Below are positions 1-7,012 of a stretch of DNA of 64,000 bases, piece by piece (the stretch's first letter is position 1; each line of letters starts with the position of its first letter). The stretch covers positions 1-64,000 of the forward strand of contig CAUCQW010000007.1 of assembly GCA_958445065.1 (NCBI GenBank). Direction: 5' to 3'. The stretch comes from an uncultured Collinsella sp. GTDB taxonomy: Bacteria; Actinomycetota; Coriobacteriia; Coriobacteriales; Coriobacteriaceae. A program made the translations under genes and the position numbers. The notes beneath the pieces are model-generated. The model did no database searches, was not told the DNA's origin, and worked only from the letters and a program-made list of their open reading frames with translations.

Positions 1-19
1 GGTCCTGCACGATGAACTG

Positions 20-51
20 CCTCCCATTTCTTGGACATGAGAAATGGGAGG
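20..51 (+). promoter_or_regulatory. Hairpin that masks the transposase ribosome binding site
   Basis: Perfect 11-bp arms (20-30 and 41-51) around a 10-nt loop at the left end of the insertion sequence. The right arm contains GGGAGG, the likely Shine-Dalgarno for the transposase ATG at 60. RNA reading in from outside would fold and hide this site, while transcripts started inside the element would not contain the left arm. This protective design is known from several insertion sequences; its role here is inferred. Confidence 0.6.
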
Positions 52-59
52 CTTTCTTT

Positions 60-551
60 ATGCGCGTTGATTTGAGAGTGAAGCATGATATCGAGGCCAG
101 GAAGGCGGCCATAGGGCTCTTCGAGCTCGGGCACGGGTATAAATCTGCCGCGATTGCCCTTTCGCTTCCCGTGGAAGCCGTGAGAAGATGGCAGGAGATA
201 TACCGCGCATTCGGGAGCGAGGTGCTGCTGCGCATGGACGGAAAGCAGGGCAGGTACACATACGAGCAGAAGGTCGCCGCCGCCTCCGCCGTCGTCGACG
301 GCGGCATGACGAAGACCGAGGCGATGGCGGCGTTCGGCATAATGTCGATGTCGCCGCTCAAGAAGTGGTGCGCGCTATACCGCCGGGGCGGCGCGGAGGC
401 CCTGCGCCCGAGGCCCAAGGGCCGGCCGAAGGGTTCCAAGGCGAGGCCGCGGACCCGCGAGGAGGAGCTCGAGGAGCGGTGCCGTAGGCTCGAGGCCGAG
501 GTGGCCTACCTAAAAAAATTACGCGCCCTGGTCGAGAGGGACGGGCTCTGA
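60..551 (+). CDS. IS3-family transposase OrfA (DNA-binding subunit)
   Basis: 163 residues from the ATG at 60, chosen because GGGAGG sits 8 nt upstream; an ATG at 12 lies in the terminal repeat and is ignored. Two helix-turn-helix units are visible (about residues 11-50 and 68-108), then a basic linker rich in RP/KG and a leucine-zipper-like coiled coil (about 132-158). This is the standard layout of the IS3/IS150 protein that binds the element ends. Near its 3' end lies an A-AAA-AAA heptamer (512-518) in the correct phase for -1 slippage into the OrfB frame. OrfA alone usually acts as an inhibitor of transposition in this family. Confidence 0.9.
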   Translation: MRVDLRVKHDIEARKAAIGLFELGHGYKSAAIALSLPVEAVRRWQEIYRAFGSEVLLRMDGKQGRYTYEQKVAAASAVVDGGMTKTEAMAAFGIMSMSPLKKWCALYRRGGAEALRPRPKGRPKGSKARPRTREEELEERCRRLEAEVAYLKKLRALVERDGL

Positions 552-1423
552 CCAGGGCGAAGGCCGAAGCGGTCGCGGCCCTGCGCGCCGAGGGGCACGC
601 GCTCGGGCACCTGCTCGCATGCGCCGAGCTCAAGCGGTCGACCTACTACTACGCCCTCGCGCACCCGCCGAGGCCCACGCGCCCCGAGCTCTGGGAGGCG
701 GCCGCCGAGATCTTCTCGCGCACCGCCAACGGCTGCGGGCACCGGCAGATAGCGATGTGCCTCAGGGCGGAAGAGGGGGCCGTGATAGCCGACAAGACCG
801 TGCTCAAGATGATGCGCGAGATGGGGATTCGCTGCGGTATCAGACGCGAGACGGCCTACCACGGGTACAACTCGTACAGGGGCGTCGTCGGCAGGACGTT
901 CGAGAACGTGATCGCGAGGGATTTCGACGCCGGGGCCCCGTGGCGGAAGCTGGGAACGGACGTCACCGAGTTCAAGGTGGCGGGCGGCAAGGCCTACTGG
1001 GCCCCGACGCTGGACTTCTGCACCAAGGAGATCGTGGCGAGCGACATATCGACCACGCCCGACATGGCCCAGCAGGTCAGGATGCTCGACGAGCTGCTGT
1101 CCAAGATCCCCGAGGGCGCCGCCCCGACCATGCACTCGGACCGGGGCTGGCAGTACCAGCACGCCTCGTACACATCCAGGCTCGAGGCCGCCGGCATCGT
1201 CCAGAGCATGTCCAGGAAGGCGAACTGCATCGACAACGCCGCCACCGAGCAGCTCTTCGGCCACGTCAAGGACGAGTTCTACCGGGGCCGCGAGTGGGAG
1301 ACGTTCGAGGATTTCAAACGCGACCTGGAGGAATACATAGTCCACTGGAACACGAGCCGGAGGCAGGTAAGATTGAAGGGCCTGACCCCGGAGGAGTTCC
1401 GGAATCAGGCCCTCGCGGCCTAG
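512..1423 (+). CDS. IS3-family transposase OrfB (DDE catalytic part, made by -1 frameshift)
   Basis: An open frame, -1 relative to OrfA, runs without a stop from the slippery heptamer at 512-518 to 1423 (about 303 codons). No convincing independent start is seen; the first ATG at 755 falls inside the conserved region, so the product is most likely an OrfAB fusion. The rve-type catalytic triad is present: Asp at 959-961 in GTDVTEF, Asp at 1139-1141 in HSDRGWQYQ, and Glu at 1247-1249 in NAATEQLFG. The last two are 35 residues apart, the classic DD(35)E spacing. The N-terminal HTH_21-like part (AELKRSTYYYAL) is also intact. The enzyme should be functional. Confidence 0.92.
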   Translation, partial: KKITRPGREGRALTRAKAEAVAALRAEGHALGHLLACAELKRSTYYYALAHPPRPTRPELWEAAAEIFSRTANGCGHRQIAMCLRAEEGAVIADKTVLKMMREMGIRCGIRRETAYHGYNSYRGVVGRTFENVIARDFDAGAPWRKLGTDVTEFKVAGGKAYWAPTLDFCTKEIVASDISTTPDMAQQVRMLDELLSKIPEGAAPTMHSDRGWQYQHASYTSRLEAAGIVQSMSRKANCIDNAATEQLFGHVKDEFYRGREWETFEDFKRDLEEYIVHWNTSRRQVRLKGLTPEEFRNQALAA

Positions 1424-1518
1424 TCGCTATTTAGGGCGTCCAAGATTTGGGACGCAGTTCACGAGGCAGAACCGGGTTTCTTTAGCAATGCTTGCTTTGC
1501 TCAGGCAGTAACTAAAAG

Positions 1519-2226
1519 TTACTCAGCCAGGAAGTCACGCTGGACAGCGGGATCGACCTTGACGCCAGGGCCCATGGTGGAAGACACGGAGATGGACTTG
1601 ACGTACTTGCCCTTAGCAGAAGAGGGCTTGACGCGCAGGATCTCGGTGTACAGGGCAGCGTAGTTCTCGACGAGCTGCTGCTCAGAGAAGGACTTCTTGC
1701 CCAGGGGCACGTGGCAGATGCCGTAGCGGTCGGCGCGGTACTCAACGCGACCAGCCTTGAGCTCGGAGACCATCTTGGCGACGTCCATGGTCACGGTGCC
1801 GAGCTTGGGGTTCGGCATGAGGCCACGGGGACCAAGGATCTTACCGATGCGGCCAACCTTGGCCATCATGTTCGGCGTAGCGATAGCGGCGTCGAAGTTG
1901 ATCTCGCCCTTCTGAATCTGGGCGACGAGCTCGTCGGAACCGATGATGTCGGCGCCGGCAGCCTCAGCCTCACGGGCCTTCTCGCCCTCGGCGAAGACGG
2001 CAACACGAACGGTCTTGCCGGTGCCGTGGGGCAGGGAGATGGAACCACGGATGTTCTGGTCAGCCTTACGAGTATCGATGCCCAGACGGAAGTGAGCCTC
2101 GACGGTCTCGTCGAACTTGGCGGTGTCGAGCTCCTTGATGAGCTTGGCAGCCTGAAGGGGGGTGTAGAGCGTGGCGCGGTCGATCTTCTCGGCAGCGGCG
2201 TTATAGCTCTTACCATGCTTAGCCAT
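1519..2226 (-). CDS. rplA: 50S ribosomal protein L1
   Basis: 235 residues, the normal length for L1, which forms the mobile stalk at the ribosomal E site and represses its own operon by binding mRNA. The typical patterns [20 protein letters not shown] and [10 protein letters not shown] are present. A GTG/ATG choice is settled by the Shine-Dalgarno AGGAGGT: it is 7 nt from the ATG at 2226 but only 1 nt from an in-frame ATG at 2232. It follows rplK in the same direction with about 115 bp between, which contain a GC-rich hairpin. Downstream, the usual rplJ-rplL is not seen because the window ends beyond an insertion sequence. Confidence 0.97.
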   Translation of the reverse strand: MAKHGKSYNAAAEKIDRATLYTPLQAAKLIKELDTAKFDETVEAHFRLGIDTRKADQNIRGSISLPHGTGKTVRVAVFAEGEKAREAEAAGADIIGSDELVAQIQKGEINFDAAIATPNMMAKVGRIGKILGPRGLMPNPKLGTVTMDVAKMVSELKAGRVEYRADRYGICHVPLGKKSFSEQQLVENYAALYTEILRVKPSSAKGKYVKSISVSSTMGPGVKVDPAVQRDFLAE

Positions 2227-2343
2227 GTGCATTACCTCCTGTGGTTAAACGGGCGTGAGCCCTCCCACATCGTATCGTGTGCCCTATTGCACACATTTAA
2301 CGGGCGCCCCGGTCGGAGCACCCGCCGTTACCATAAGAAATCG

Positions 2344-2772
2344 CTACTCAGCGATGGTGACGCCCATGGAACGGGCGGTACCGGCGATGATCTTCTTGGC
2401 GGCGTCAATGTCGTTGGCATTGAGGTCCGGCATCTTGATCTCGGCGATCTTGGTGAGCTGCTCCTGGGAGAGCTGACCAACCTTGTCAGCCTGGGGCTTA
2501 GCGGAACCAGACTTGAGGTTCAGCTCCTTCTTGATAAGGTGAGCCGCCGGCGGGGTCTTGGTGATGAAGGAGAAGGACTTGTCCTCGTAGACAGAGATCT
2601 CAACGGGGATGATGTCACCCTTCTTGTCCTGCGTCTCGGCGTTAAAGGCCTGGCAGAACTGCATGATGTTCACGCCAGCAGCGCCCAGGGCGGGGCCGAC
2701 GGGAGGAGCGGGGTTTGCTGCACCAGCAGGAATCTGGAGCTTAATGACGTTGGCAACCTTCTTCTCAGCCAT
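2344..2772 (-). CDS. rplK: 50S ribosomal protein L11
   Basis: 142 residues, matching the family. It binds the GTPase-associated region of 23S rRNA. The N-terminal proline-rich helix region ([19 protein letters not shown]) and the C-terminal RNA-binding region ending [10 protein letters not shown] are clear. The start is set at the second ATG (2772), 6 nt after AAAGGA; the first ATG at 2778 directly abuts that Shine-Dalgarno. It sits between nusG and rplA, the classical secE-nusG-rplK-rplA order. Confidence 0.97.
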   Translation of the reverse strand: MAEKKVANVIKLQIPAGAANPAPPVGPALGAAGVNIMQFCQAFNAETQDKKGDIIPVEISVYEDKSFSFITKTPPAAHLIKKELNLKSGSAKPQADKVGQLSQEQLTKIAEIKMPDLNANDIDAAKKIIAGTARSMGVTIAE

Positions 2773-2892
2773 GGTCATTCCTTTCGAATCACGAGTGTGA
2801 AGTACTTGCTATATCGTAAGCACGCACGTGTTAGAAGCACTCCTGAGATGAGCAGTCACAGAAGAAGCACGCTCGCGCGAACGGACGAAAAC

Positions 2893-3429
2893 TTAAGCGA
2901 TGACAGCGACCTGGTTAAAGTCGAGCTCGACCGGCGTCTCGCGGCCAAAGATCATCAGCGTGACCTTGAGCTTGCCAGCCTCGGTGTTAACCTCGGAGAC
3001 CTTGCCATCAAAGTCGGTAAGCGGGCCATCGGTGACGCGGACGGACGTACCGACCTCAATATCAACCGAGGTGCGCTTGGGCGAATCGCCCTTACCGGGA
3101 CGACGAGTCATCTTGTTGTACTCGTCGCGGGAAAGCGGAGCGGGCTTGCCGTTGCCGCCTAGGAAACCGGTGACGCCAGGCGTGTTACGAACACACGTCC
3201 AAGCATCGTCATCCATCTCCATGCGGACCAGGACATAACCCGGGAAGATCTTGGAATCCTTGATCTCACGCTTGCCACCCTCTTTAATCTCGGTGACGCG
3301 CTCCATAGGAATCTCGATATCAAAGATACGGTCCTGCATGCCCATAGTCTCGATGCGATGCTCGAGATCGGACTTAACGCGGTTCTCGTATCCAGAGTAA
3401 GTGTGAACGACGTACCAACGCTTAGACAT
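2893..3429 (-). CDS. nusG: Transcription termination/antitermination factor NusG
   Basis: 178 residues. NusG binds RNA polymerase and couples it to ribosomes or Rho. The N-terminal NGN domain begins [20 protein letters not shown] and carries [16 protein letters not shown]; the C-terminal KOW domain (about 125-175) reads [16 protein letters not shown]. No large acidic or basic insertion like that of some actinobacterial NusG proteins is seen. The start is 3 nt after the secE stop, so the two genes are translated together. Confidence 0.97.
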   Translation of the reverse strand: MSKRWYVVHTYSGYENRVKSDLEHRIETMGMQDRIFDIEIPMERVTEIKEGGKREIKDSKIFPGYVLVRMEMDDDAWTCVRNTPGVTGFLGGNGKPAPLSRDEYNKMTRRPGKGDSPKRTSVDIEVGTSVRVTDGPLTDFDGKVSEVNTEAGKLKVTLMIFGRETPVELDFNQVAVIA

Positions 3430-3432
3430 GGT

Positions 3433-3771
3433 TTAGCCCCTCAATCCAGAGAACAGAGCAAGAGCCTCGCCAAAGCCAGCATCGAGCAGAGCGATGACGA
3501 CGCCGACGACGATCAGAGAAGCGCAAACAACAACCGAGTAGTTCACGAGCTCCTTCTTATCGGGCCACGTGACACGCTTCATCTCGGACTTGACCGAAGC
3601 GAAATACTTCTTGGTGCGGGCGAAGAAACCAGGCTTCTCGTTCTTCTTGGACTTCGCAGCCTTCTCGTTCTTCTTGGCAACGGCCTTCTTGGCCTCAACC
3701 TTGGAGTTGGCGGCAGCTTTGTTGGCAGGTGCCGGCTGCTGAGCCTTCTTCTTGTTCTTCTTGTTGGCCAT
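3433..3771 (-). CDS. secE: Preprotein translocase subunit SecE
   Basis: 112 residues: a long Lys/Ala-rich cytoplasmic N-terminus (about residues 1-48), the conserved amphipathic segment with SVKSEMKRVTWPDKKEL, and one membrane helix (about 80-102). This is the single-span SecE of Gram-positive bacteria, which clamps SecY in the Sec channel. It is followed directly by nusG and preceded by tRNA-Trp and rpmG. The Lys-rich head is low complexity and is probably tolerant to change. Confidence 0.95.
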   Translation of the reverse strand: MANKKNKKKAQQPAPANKAAANSKVEAKKAVAKKNEKAAKSKKNEKPGFFARTKKYFASVKSEMKRVTWPDKKELVNYSVVVCASLIVVGVVIALLDAGFGEALALFSGLRG

Positions 3772-3847
3772 TTGGGTTACCTCCGCGCAATGCGCTTATA
3801 CATGAGTAAACCGTAAGCCCCCAAGTGGGAGCTTACGGAATAATGAC

Positions 3848-3923
3848 TGGCACGCCAGGAAGGACTCGAACCCTCAACACTCGGTTTTGGAGACCGATGC
3901 TCTACCAATTGAACTACTGGCGT
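3848..3923 (-). tRNA. tRNA-Trp (CCA anticodon)
   Basis: The minus strand folds into a full cloverleaf: the acceptor ACGCCAG pairs with CTGGCGT, the anticodon loop reads TCTCCAAAA, and the T-arm carries GTTCGAGTC. The 3' CCA is encoded (3848-3850). It lies between rpmG and secE, as in many bacteria, and is probably co-transcribed with them. Confidence 0.97.
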
Positions 3924-3936
3924 ATGTGACTAGAGA

Positions 3937-4086
3937 CTAGCGAGTCTCTTTGTGCAGCGTGTGGTGACGGCACCAGGGGCAATACTTCTTGATCTCCATA
4001 CGATCAGGCATGGTCGACTTGTTCTTGGTGGTCGTATAGTTGCGGCGCTTGCACTCAGTGCACGCAAGAGTAACTAGAGTACGCAT
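3937..4086 (-). CDS. rpmG: 50S ribosomal protein L33
   Basis: A 49-residue protein beginning [20 protein letters not shown] and ending [12 protein letters not shown]. Two Cys pairs (C9/C12 and C36/C39) form the zinc ribbon of the zinc-binding (C+) form of L33. It lies directly upstream of tRNA-Trp and secE on the same strand, with a good promoter about 50-75 bp before the start. Confidence 0.95.
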   Translation of the reverse strand: MRTLVTLACTECKRRNYTTTKNKSTMPDRMEIKKYCPWCRHHTLHKETR

Positions 4087-4131
4087 GTATCCTGAACCTT
4101 TCATTTCCGCCCCGTACGGGCACGAGTCGTT

Positions 4132-4161
4132 ACTTTATCAGCTCCACGTAAGTGCTGTCAA
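4132..4161 (-). promoter_or_regulatory. Promoter of rpmG - tRNA-Trp - secE - nusG
   Basis: On the minus strand TTGACA (4161-4156) is followed after 18 bp by TAAAGT (4137-4132), close to the sigma-70 consensus, and leads into rpmG starting at 4086. A terminator separates it from tuf, so this operon appears to have its own promoter. Confidence 0.7.
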
Positions 4162-4303
4162 TGAAAACCTCGAGTCAATTGGTTCTCGGTGGATCCATTC
4201 ATATTTGGAACACATCAATGAAGCCATCGAGAGCTAATCGACGGTGCATCCAGGACCATTATCGATCCTCTCGACACCAGCAACGGCTCAATATCCATTG
4301 CAG

Positions 4304-4337
4304 AAAAGAACCCAGCACCCATATAAGTGCCGGGTTC
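4304..4337 (-). terminator. Terminator of tuf
   Basis: An 11-bp stem (GAACCCGGCAC pairing with GTGCTGGGTTC, one wobble) with an 8-nt loop is followed by TTTTCT on the minus strand, about 30 bp past the tuf stop. Confidence 0.85.
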
Positions 4338-4365
4338 TCTAAGTCAGCTATATCAAAGAGCTAAT

Positions 4366-5556
4366 TTACTCAATGATCGTGGAGACGATGCCCGAACCGA
4401 CGGTGTGGCCACCCTCGCGGATAGCGAAGCGCAGGCCCTCCTCCATGGCGATCGGGTGGATGAGGTCGCCCTCGATGGTGATGTGGTCACCAGGCATAGC
4501 CATCTCGGTGCCCTCGGGGAGCTTGACCGTACCGGTAACGTCGGTGGTACGGAAGTAGAACTGAGGACGATAACCATCGAAGAACGGGGTGTGACGGCCG
4601 CCCTCCTCCTTGGTCAGAACGTAGATCTCGCCGGTGAACTTGGTGTGCGGGGTAACCGAACCGGGCTTGCAGAGAACCTGGCCGCGCTCGATGTCCTCAC
4701 GCTTGATGCCGCGGAGCAGCAGACCGACGTTGTCGCCAGCCTCGCAGAAGTCCATGGACTTACGGAACATCTCGATACCGGTAACGACGGTGTTCTGGGT
4801 ATCCTTGATGCCGACGATCTCGACGGGCTCGTTGAGCTTGAGCTCACCGCGCTCGACACGGCCAGTAGCAACGGTACCACGGCCGGAGATGGTCATAACG
4901 TCCTCAACGGCCATCAGGAACGGGAGGTCGTTGTTACGAGCAGGCGTCGGGATGTACTCGTCGACGGCCTTCATGAGCTCGCGAATGGCGTCCATCCACT
5001 TGGCGTCGCCCTCGAGAGCGCCCAGAGCGGAGCCACGGATGACGGGGATGTCGTCGCCGGGGAAATCGTACTCGGAGAGGAGCTCACGGGTCTCCATCTC
5101 GACGAGGTCGATGAGCTCGTCATCGTCGACCATGTCGCACTTGTTCAGGAAGACGACGATGTAGGGAACGCCGACCTGACGGGCGAGCAGGATGTGCTCG
5201 CGGGTCTGAGCCATGGGGCCGTCGGTAGCAGCGATGACCAGGATAGCGCCGTCCATCTGAGCAGCGCCGGAGATCATGTTCTTGACGTAGTCAGCGTGGC
5301 CCGGGCAGTCAACGTGAGCGTAGTGACGGGCAGCGGTCTCGTACTCAACGTGGGAGACGGAAATCGTAATGCCGCGCTCGCGCTCCTCGGGAGCCTTGTC
5401 GATGTTCTCGAACGCAGTGAAGTCAGCCTTGCAGCCCTCGGTCTCGGAGAGAACCTTGGTGATGGCGGCGGTCAGCGTGGTCTTGCCGTGGTCGACGTGA
5501 CCAATGGTGCCGATGTTAACATGCGGCTTAGTGCGCTCAAACTTCTCTTTGGCCAT
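4366..5556 (-). CDS. tuf: Elongation factor Tu
   Basis: 396 residues, full length. EF-Tu is the GTPase that brings aminoacyl-tRNA to the ribosome. The P-loop [10 protein letters not shown], switch [14 protein letters not shown], the NKCD guanine-binding motif, and the domain II/III pattern [19 protein letters not shown] are intact. It is preceded by tRNA-Met, tRNA-Thr and tRNA-Tyr on the same strand, recalling the tRNA-tufB arrangement of other bacteria, and followed by a strong terminator. A very long open frame on the opposite strand (4327-5658) is a shadow caused by codon bias. Confidence 0.98.
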   Translation of the reverse strand: MAKEKFERTKPHVNIGTIGHVDHGKTTLTAAITKVLSETEGCKADFTAFENIDKAPEERERGITISVSHVEYETAARHYAHVDCPGHADYVKNMISGAAQMDGAILVIAATDGPMAQTREHILLARQVGVPYIVVFLNKCDMVDDDELIDLVEMETRELLSEYDFPGDDIPVIRGSALGALEGDAKWMDAIRELMKAVDEYIPTPARNNDLPFLMAVEDVMTISGRGTVATGRVERGELKLNEPVEIVGIKDTQNTVVTGIEMFRKSMDFCEAGDNVGLLLRGIKREDIERGQVLCKPGSVTPHTKFTGEIYVLTKEEGGRHTPFFDGYRPQFYFRTTDVTGTVKLPEGTEMAMPGDHITIEGDLIHPIAMEEGLRFAIREGGHTVGSGIVSTIIE

Positions 5557-5652
5557 AAAGCCCTCCTCTTAACAGGTCGTCCCCGGACGGGACTTTGCCT
5601 TTATACCATAGTGGCCTCTCAACATACTATTGAGAAGCCACCGTGTTACCTA

Positions 5653-5729
5653 TGGTAGCGGTGACTGGATTCGAACCAGTGACGCCACGGGTATGAACCG
5701 TGTGCTCTAACCAACTGAGCTACACCGCC
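5653..5729 (-). tRNA. tRNA-Met (CAT anticodon, elongator type)
   Basis: Cloverleaf on the minus strand with loop TTCATAC, acceptor GGCGGTG pairing with CACCGCT (first pair G-U), and encoded CCA. The anticodon stem lacks the three G-C pairs of the initiator, so elongator Met is most likely. A lysidine-modified Ile tRNA cannot be excluded from sequence alone. Confidence 0.9.
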
Positions 5730-5732
5730 GGA

Positions 5733-5808
5733 TGGAGCCTGCAACCAGACTTGAACTGGTGACCTCTTCGTTACCAACGAAGTGCTCTACCGACTGAGCT
5801 ATACAGGC
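5733..5808 (-). tRNA. tRNA-Thr (GGT anticodon)
   Basis: Cloverleaf with anticodon loop TTGGTAA, acceptor GCCTGTA pairing with TGCAGGC, and encoded CCA. It lies 3 bp from the tRNA-Met gene in a three-tRNA cluster before tuf. Confidence 0.96.
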
Positions 5809-5818
5809 ACTTGACGGG

Positions 5819-5900
5819 TGGGAGCTATAGGATTCGAACCTATGTAGGCAGAGCCAACGGGTTTACAGCCCGTCCCCATTAACCACTCGGGCAAACTCCC
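5819..5900 (-). tRNA. tRNA-Tyr (GTA anticodon)
   Basis: 82-nt class II tRNA with a long variable arm, anticodon loop CTGTAAA, and acceptor GGGAGTT pairing with AGCTCCC. Unlike the other tRNAs here, the CCA end is not encoded (ACCC follows). It is the first gene of the tRNA-tuf operon. Confidence 0.96.
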
Positions 5901-5962
5901 AATCGTTCAAGTATCCGCAGGTCCTTTGGTCTTTTGGACCGCCGCCCCCGCGAACGAAGAAG

Positions 5963-5992
5963 ATAATACGATGCCACCTTGGGGGCTGTCAA
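5963..5992 (-). promoter_or_regulatory. Promoter of the tRNA-Tyr/Thr/Met - tuf operon
   Basis: Minus strand TTGACA (5992-5987) and TATTAT (5968-5963) with an 18-bp spacer, about 60 bp before tRNA-Tyr. This is nearly a consensus sigma-70 promoter, fitting for one of the most expressed operons in the cell. Confidence 0.8.
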
Positions 5993-6229
5993 CGAAAACC
6001 TCTAGATACACGGTGCCGGGCGTATCTATATAGCCGTGACCTGCGGTTTTATTGAGTTTGGATATGAAGGACAGTGGTTTTGGATACTGAGGTGACGTTT
6101 CCCAAGGTAACACTTTGCTGTAGTGGAGTACACCTTCAGTATCGAACTTCGATACCAGCTTATTTGCACCTATATATAGGTCGAGATCGGGGCTGCCCAG
6201 ACAGAAGATTGCTCTTCCCAGGCAAAATC

Positions 6230-6373
6230 GAGCGTGGATTTTCTTCCGTTTGAAATCGAGCGTGGATAATCTCCCACTTTGCCGTGCCATCGAATCCAAA
6301 GTGGCAGATTATCCACGCTCATTCACTAGGCGGAAGATTTTCCACGCTCGTGTGTCCGATAATCCACGCTCGA
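6230..6373. repeat. Nested inverted repeats of the motif GAGCGTGGA-WWW-TC
   Basis: Five copies of a 13-14 bp motif, two in one orientation (from 6230 and 6258) and three in the other (ending 6320, 6349 and 6372). The inner pair extends to about 24-bp arms (6258-6281 and 6297-6320); the outer pair has 19-bp arms (GAGCGTGGA...CTTCCG). The whole can fold as a nested cruciform. It lies in a gene-free stretch between the tuf promoter and tRNA-Thr. Function is not recognised. Confidence 0.8.
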
Positions 6374-6402
6374 TGACGATGACCAACCTCGCCCCGGCCT
6401 AT

Positions 6403-6642
6403 GTCTCGACCTGTAACAGTAAGAGGGTTATTCCTCCCCTATCTGTTACAGATCGAGATGTTTCGCAGAAACCCCCGCTTACGTCTCATTCTGTAACAGT
6501 AAGAACGGTTTTCAGCCTCTTCGTGTTACGGATCGAGATGTTATCGGCCTTCCCTTGGCAATGTTTCGATCTGTAACTATAAGGAGGGTCTTCAGCCCAC
6601 TCGTGTTACGGATCGAGACAAACCTGAAGCTTGGTTGGCGCC
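6403..6642. repeat. Three direct repeats with an exact 80-bp period, each a 56-bp hairpin
   Basis: Units start at 6403, 6483 and 6563. Each opens with a TCTCGA-CTGTAACAG-like arm and closes 56 bp later with a GTTAC-GATCGAGA arm, followed by about 24 bp of unrelated spacer. Unit 1 has almost perfect 16-bp arms; units 2 and 3 are partly degraded but share the loop text TTCAGCC. No open frame covers it. The region from 5993 to 6668 holds only these repeats and no gene that I can support. Confidence 0.85.
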
Positions 6643-6668
6643 AAACACGCTGACTTATCGACATAAAT

Positions 6669-6703
6669 AGAAACGGGCCCTGTCCCACAAGGGAACAGAG
6701 CCC
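6669..6703 (-). terminator. Terminator of tRNA-Thr (TGT)
   Basis: Minus-strand hairpin GGGCTCTGTTCCC - TTGT - GGGACAGGGCCC followed by a T-rich tail, 11 bp past the tRNA. Confidence 0.8.
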
Positions 6704-6713
6704 GAAACTCTCA

Positions 6714-6788
6714 TGGAGCCAGTGACAGGAATCGAACCTGCAACCCACTGATTACAAATCAGTTGCGCTACCGTTGCGCCACACTGGC
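6714..6788 (-). tRNA. tRNA-Thr (TGT anticodon)
   Basis: Cloverleaf on the minus strand: acceptor GCCAGTG pairing with CACTGGC, anticodon loop TTTGTAA, T-arm GGTTCGATTCC, and encoded CCA. It is a stand-alone gene with its own promoter and terminator. Confidence 0.97.
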
Positions 6789-6818
6789 ACACTTGGCGCT
6801 TTCACGCGAAGCGAGTTA

Positions 6819-6847
6819 AGAATAAAGGAATTGCGGACGGGGCGCAA
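6819..6847 (-). promoter_or_regulatory. Probable promoter of tRNA-Thr (TGT)
   Basis: Minus strand TTGCGC (6847-6842), a 17-bp spacer and TATTCT (6824-6819), about 30 bp before the tRNA. The -35 box is imperfect. Confidence 0.55.
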
Positions 6848-6941
6848 CAGGCCGCACGGCGTTATACAAATATGCAAAATCCAGCAACAACGCGTACCAG
6901 GCCCGTTCATTTCTGTCAGTGCGCCCTCAATCTTAAAACCA

Positions 6942-7002
6942 TTCGCCAGAACGAATAGTTTTAATTACAATTGCTATATATAAAACTATTCGTTCTGGCG
7001 AA
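6942..7002. promoter_or_regulatory. Perfect 22-bp inverted repeat, likely operator of the HipA-like gene
   Basis: Arms at 6942-6963 and 6981-7002 are exact reverse complements around a 17-bp A/T-rich loop that contains TATATA, a possible -10 box. The right arm ends 10 bp before the ATG at 7013. Symmetry and position suggest that the downstream protein, which carries a DNA-binding head, represses its own promoter; this is inference. Confidence 0.75.
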
Positions 7003-7012
7003 GGGTTTCGCG

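Larger units (their letters stand above)
13..1461 (+). mobile_element. Complete IS3-family insertion sequence (IS150-like)
   Basis: A 1449-bp element bounded by 24-bp imperfect inverted repeats (13-36 and 1438-1461, 21 of 24 positions match) that begin TGAACTGC and end GCAGTTCA, the usual TG...CA ends of the IS3 family. A 3-bp direct repeat CGA (10-12 and 1462-1464) flanks it as target duplication. Inside are two overlapping transposase frames joined by a slippery heptamer. Ends, duplication and catalytic residues are all intact, so the element is probably recent and active. It lies about 55 bp past the rplA stop. Confidence 0.93.

Noticed and set aside
12..1423. Transposase as a pseudogene broken by a frameshift
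   Set aside because: The break is at a correctly phased A-AAA-AAA heptamer and the catalytic residues are intact, which is the normal programmed arrangement.
2227..2343. L1 autoregulatory site between rplK and rplA
   Set aside because: A GC-rich hairpin is present, but I could not match it with confidence to the L1-binding motif, so it is only mentioned.
4327..5658. Long open frame opposite tuf
   Set aside because: It is a shadow of codon bias in a highly expressed gene; no ribosome site and no recognisable sequence. The same holds for frames opposite groL, clpC, cysS, pepD and lysS.
5907..6299. 130-codon open frame on the minus strand
   Set aside because: It runs over the tuf-operon promoter and the inverted repeats and has no ribosome site or family resemblance.
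6403..6642. Possible CRISPR array
   Set aside because: The repeated part is a long hairpin (56 bp) longer than the spacers, the copies have diverged, and no cas genes are near.
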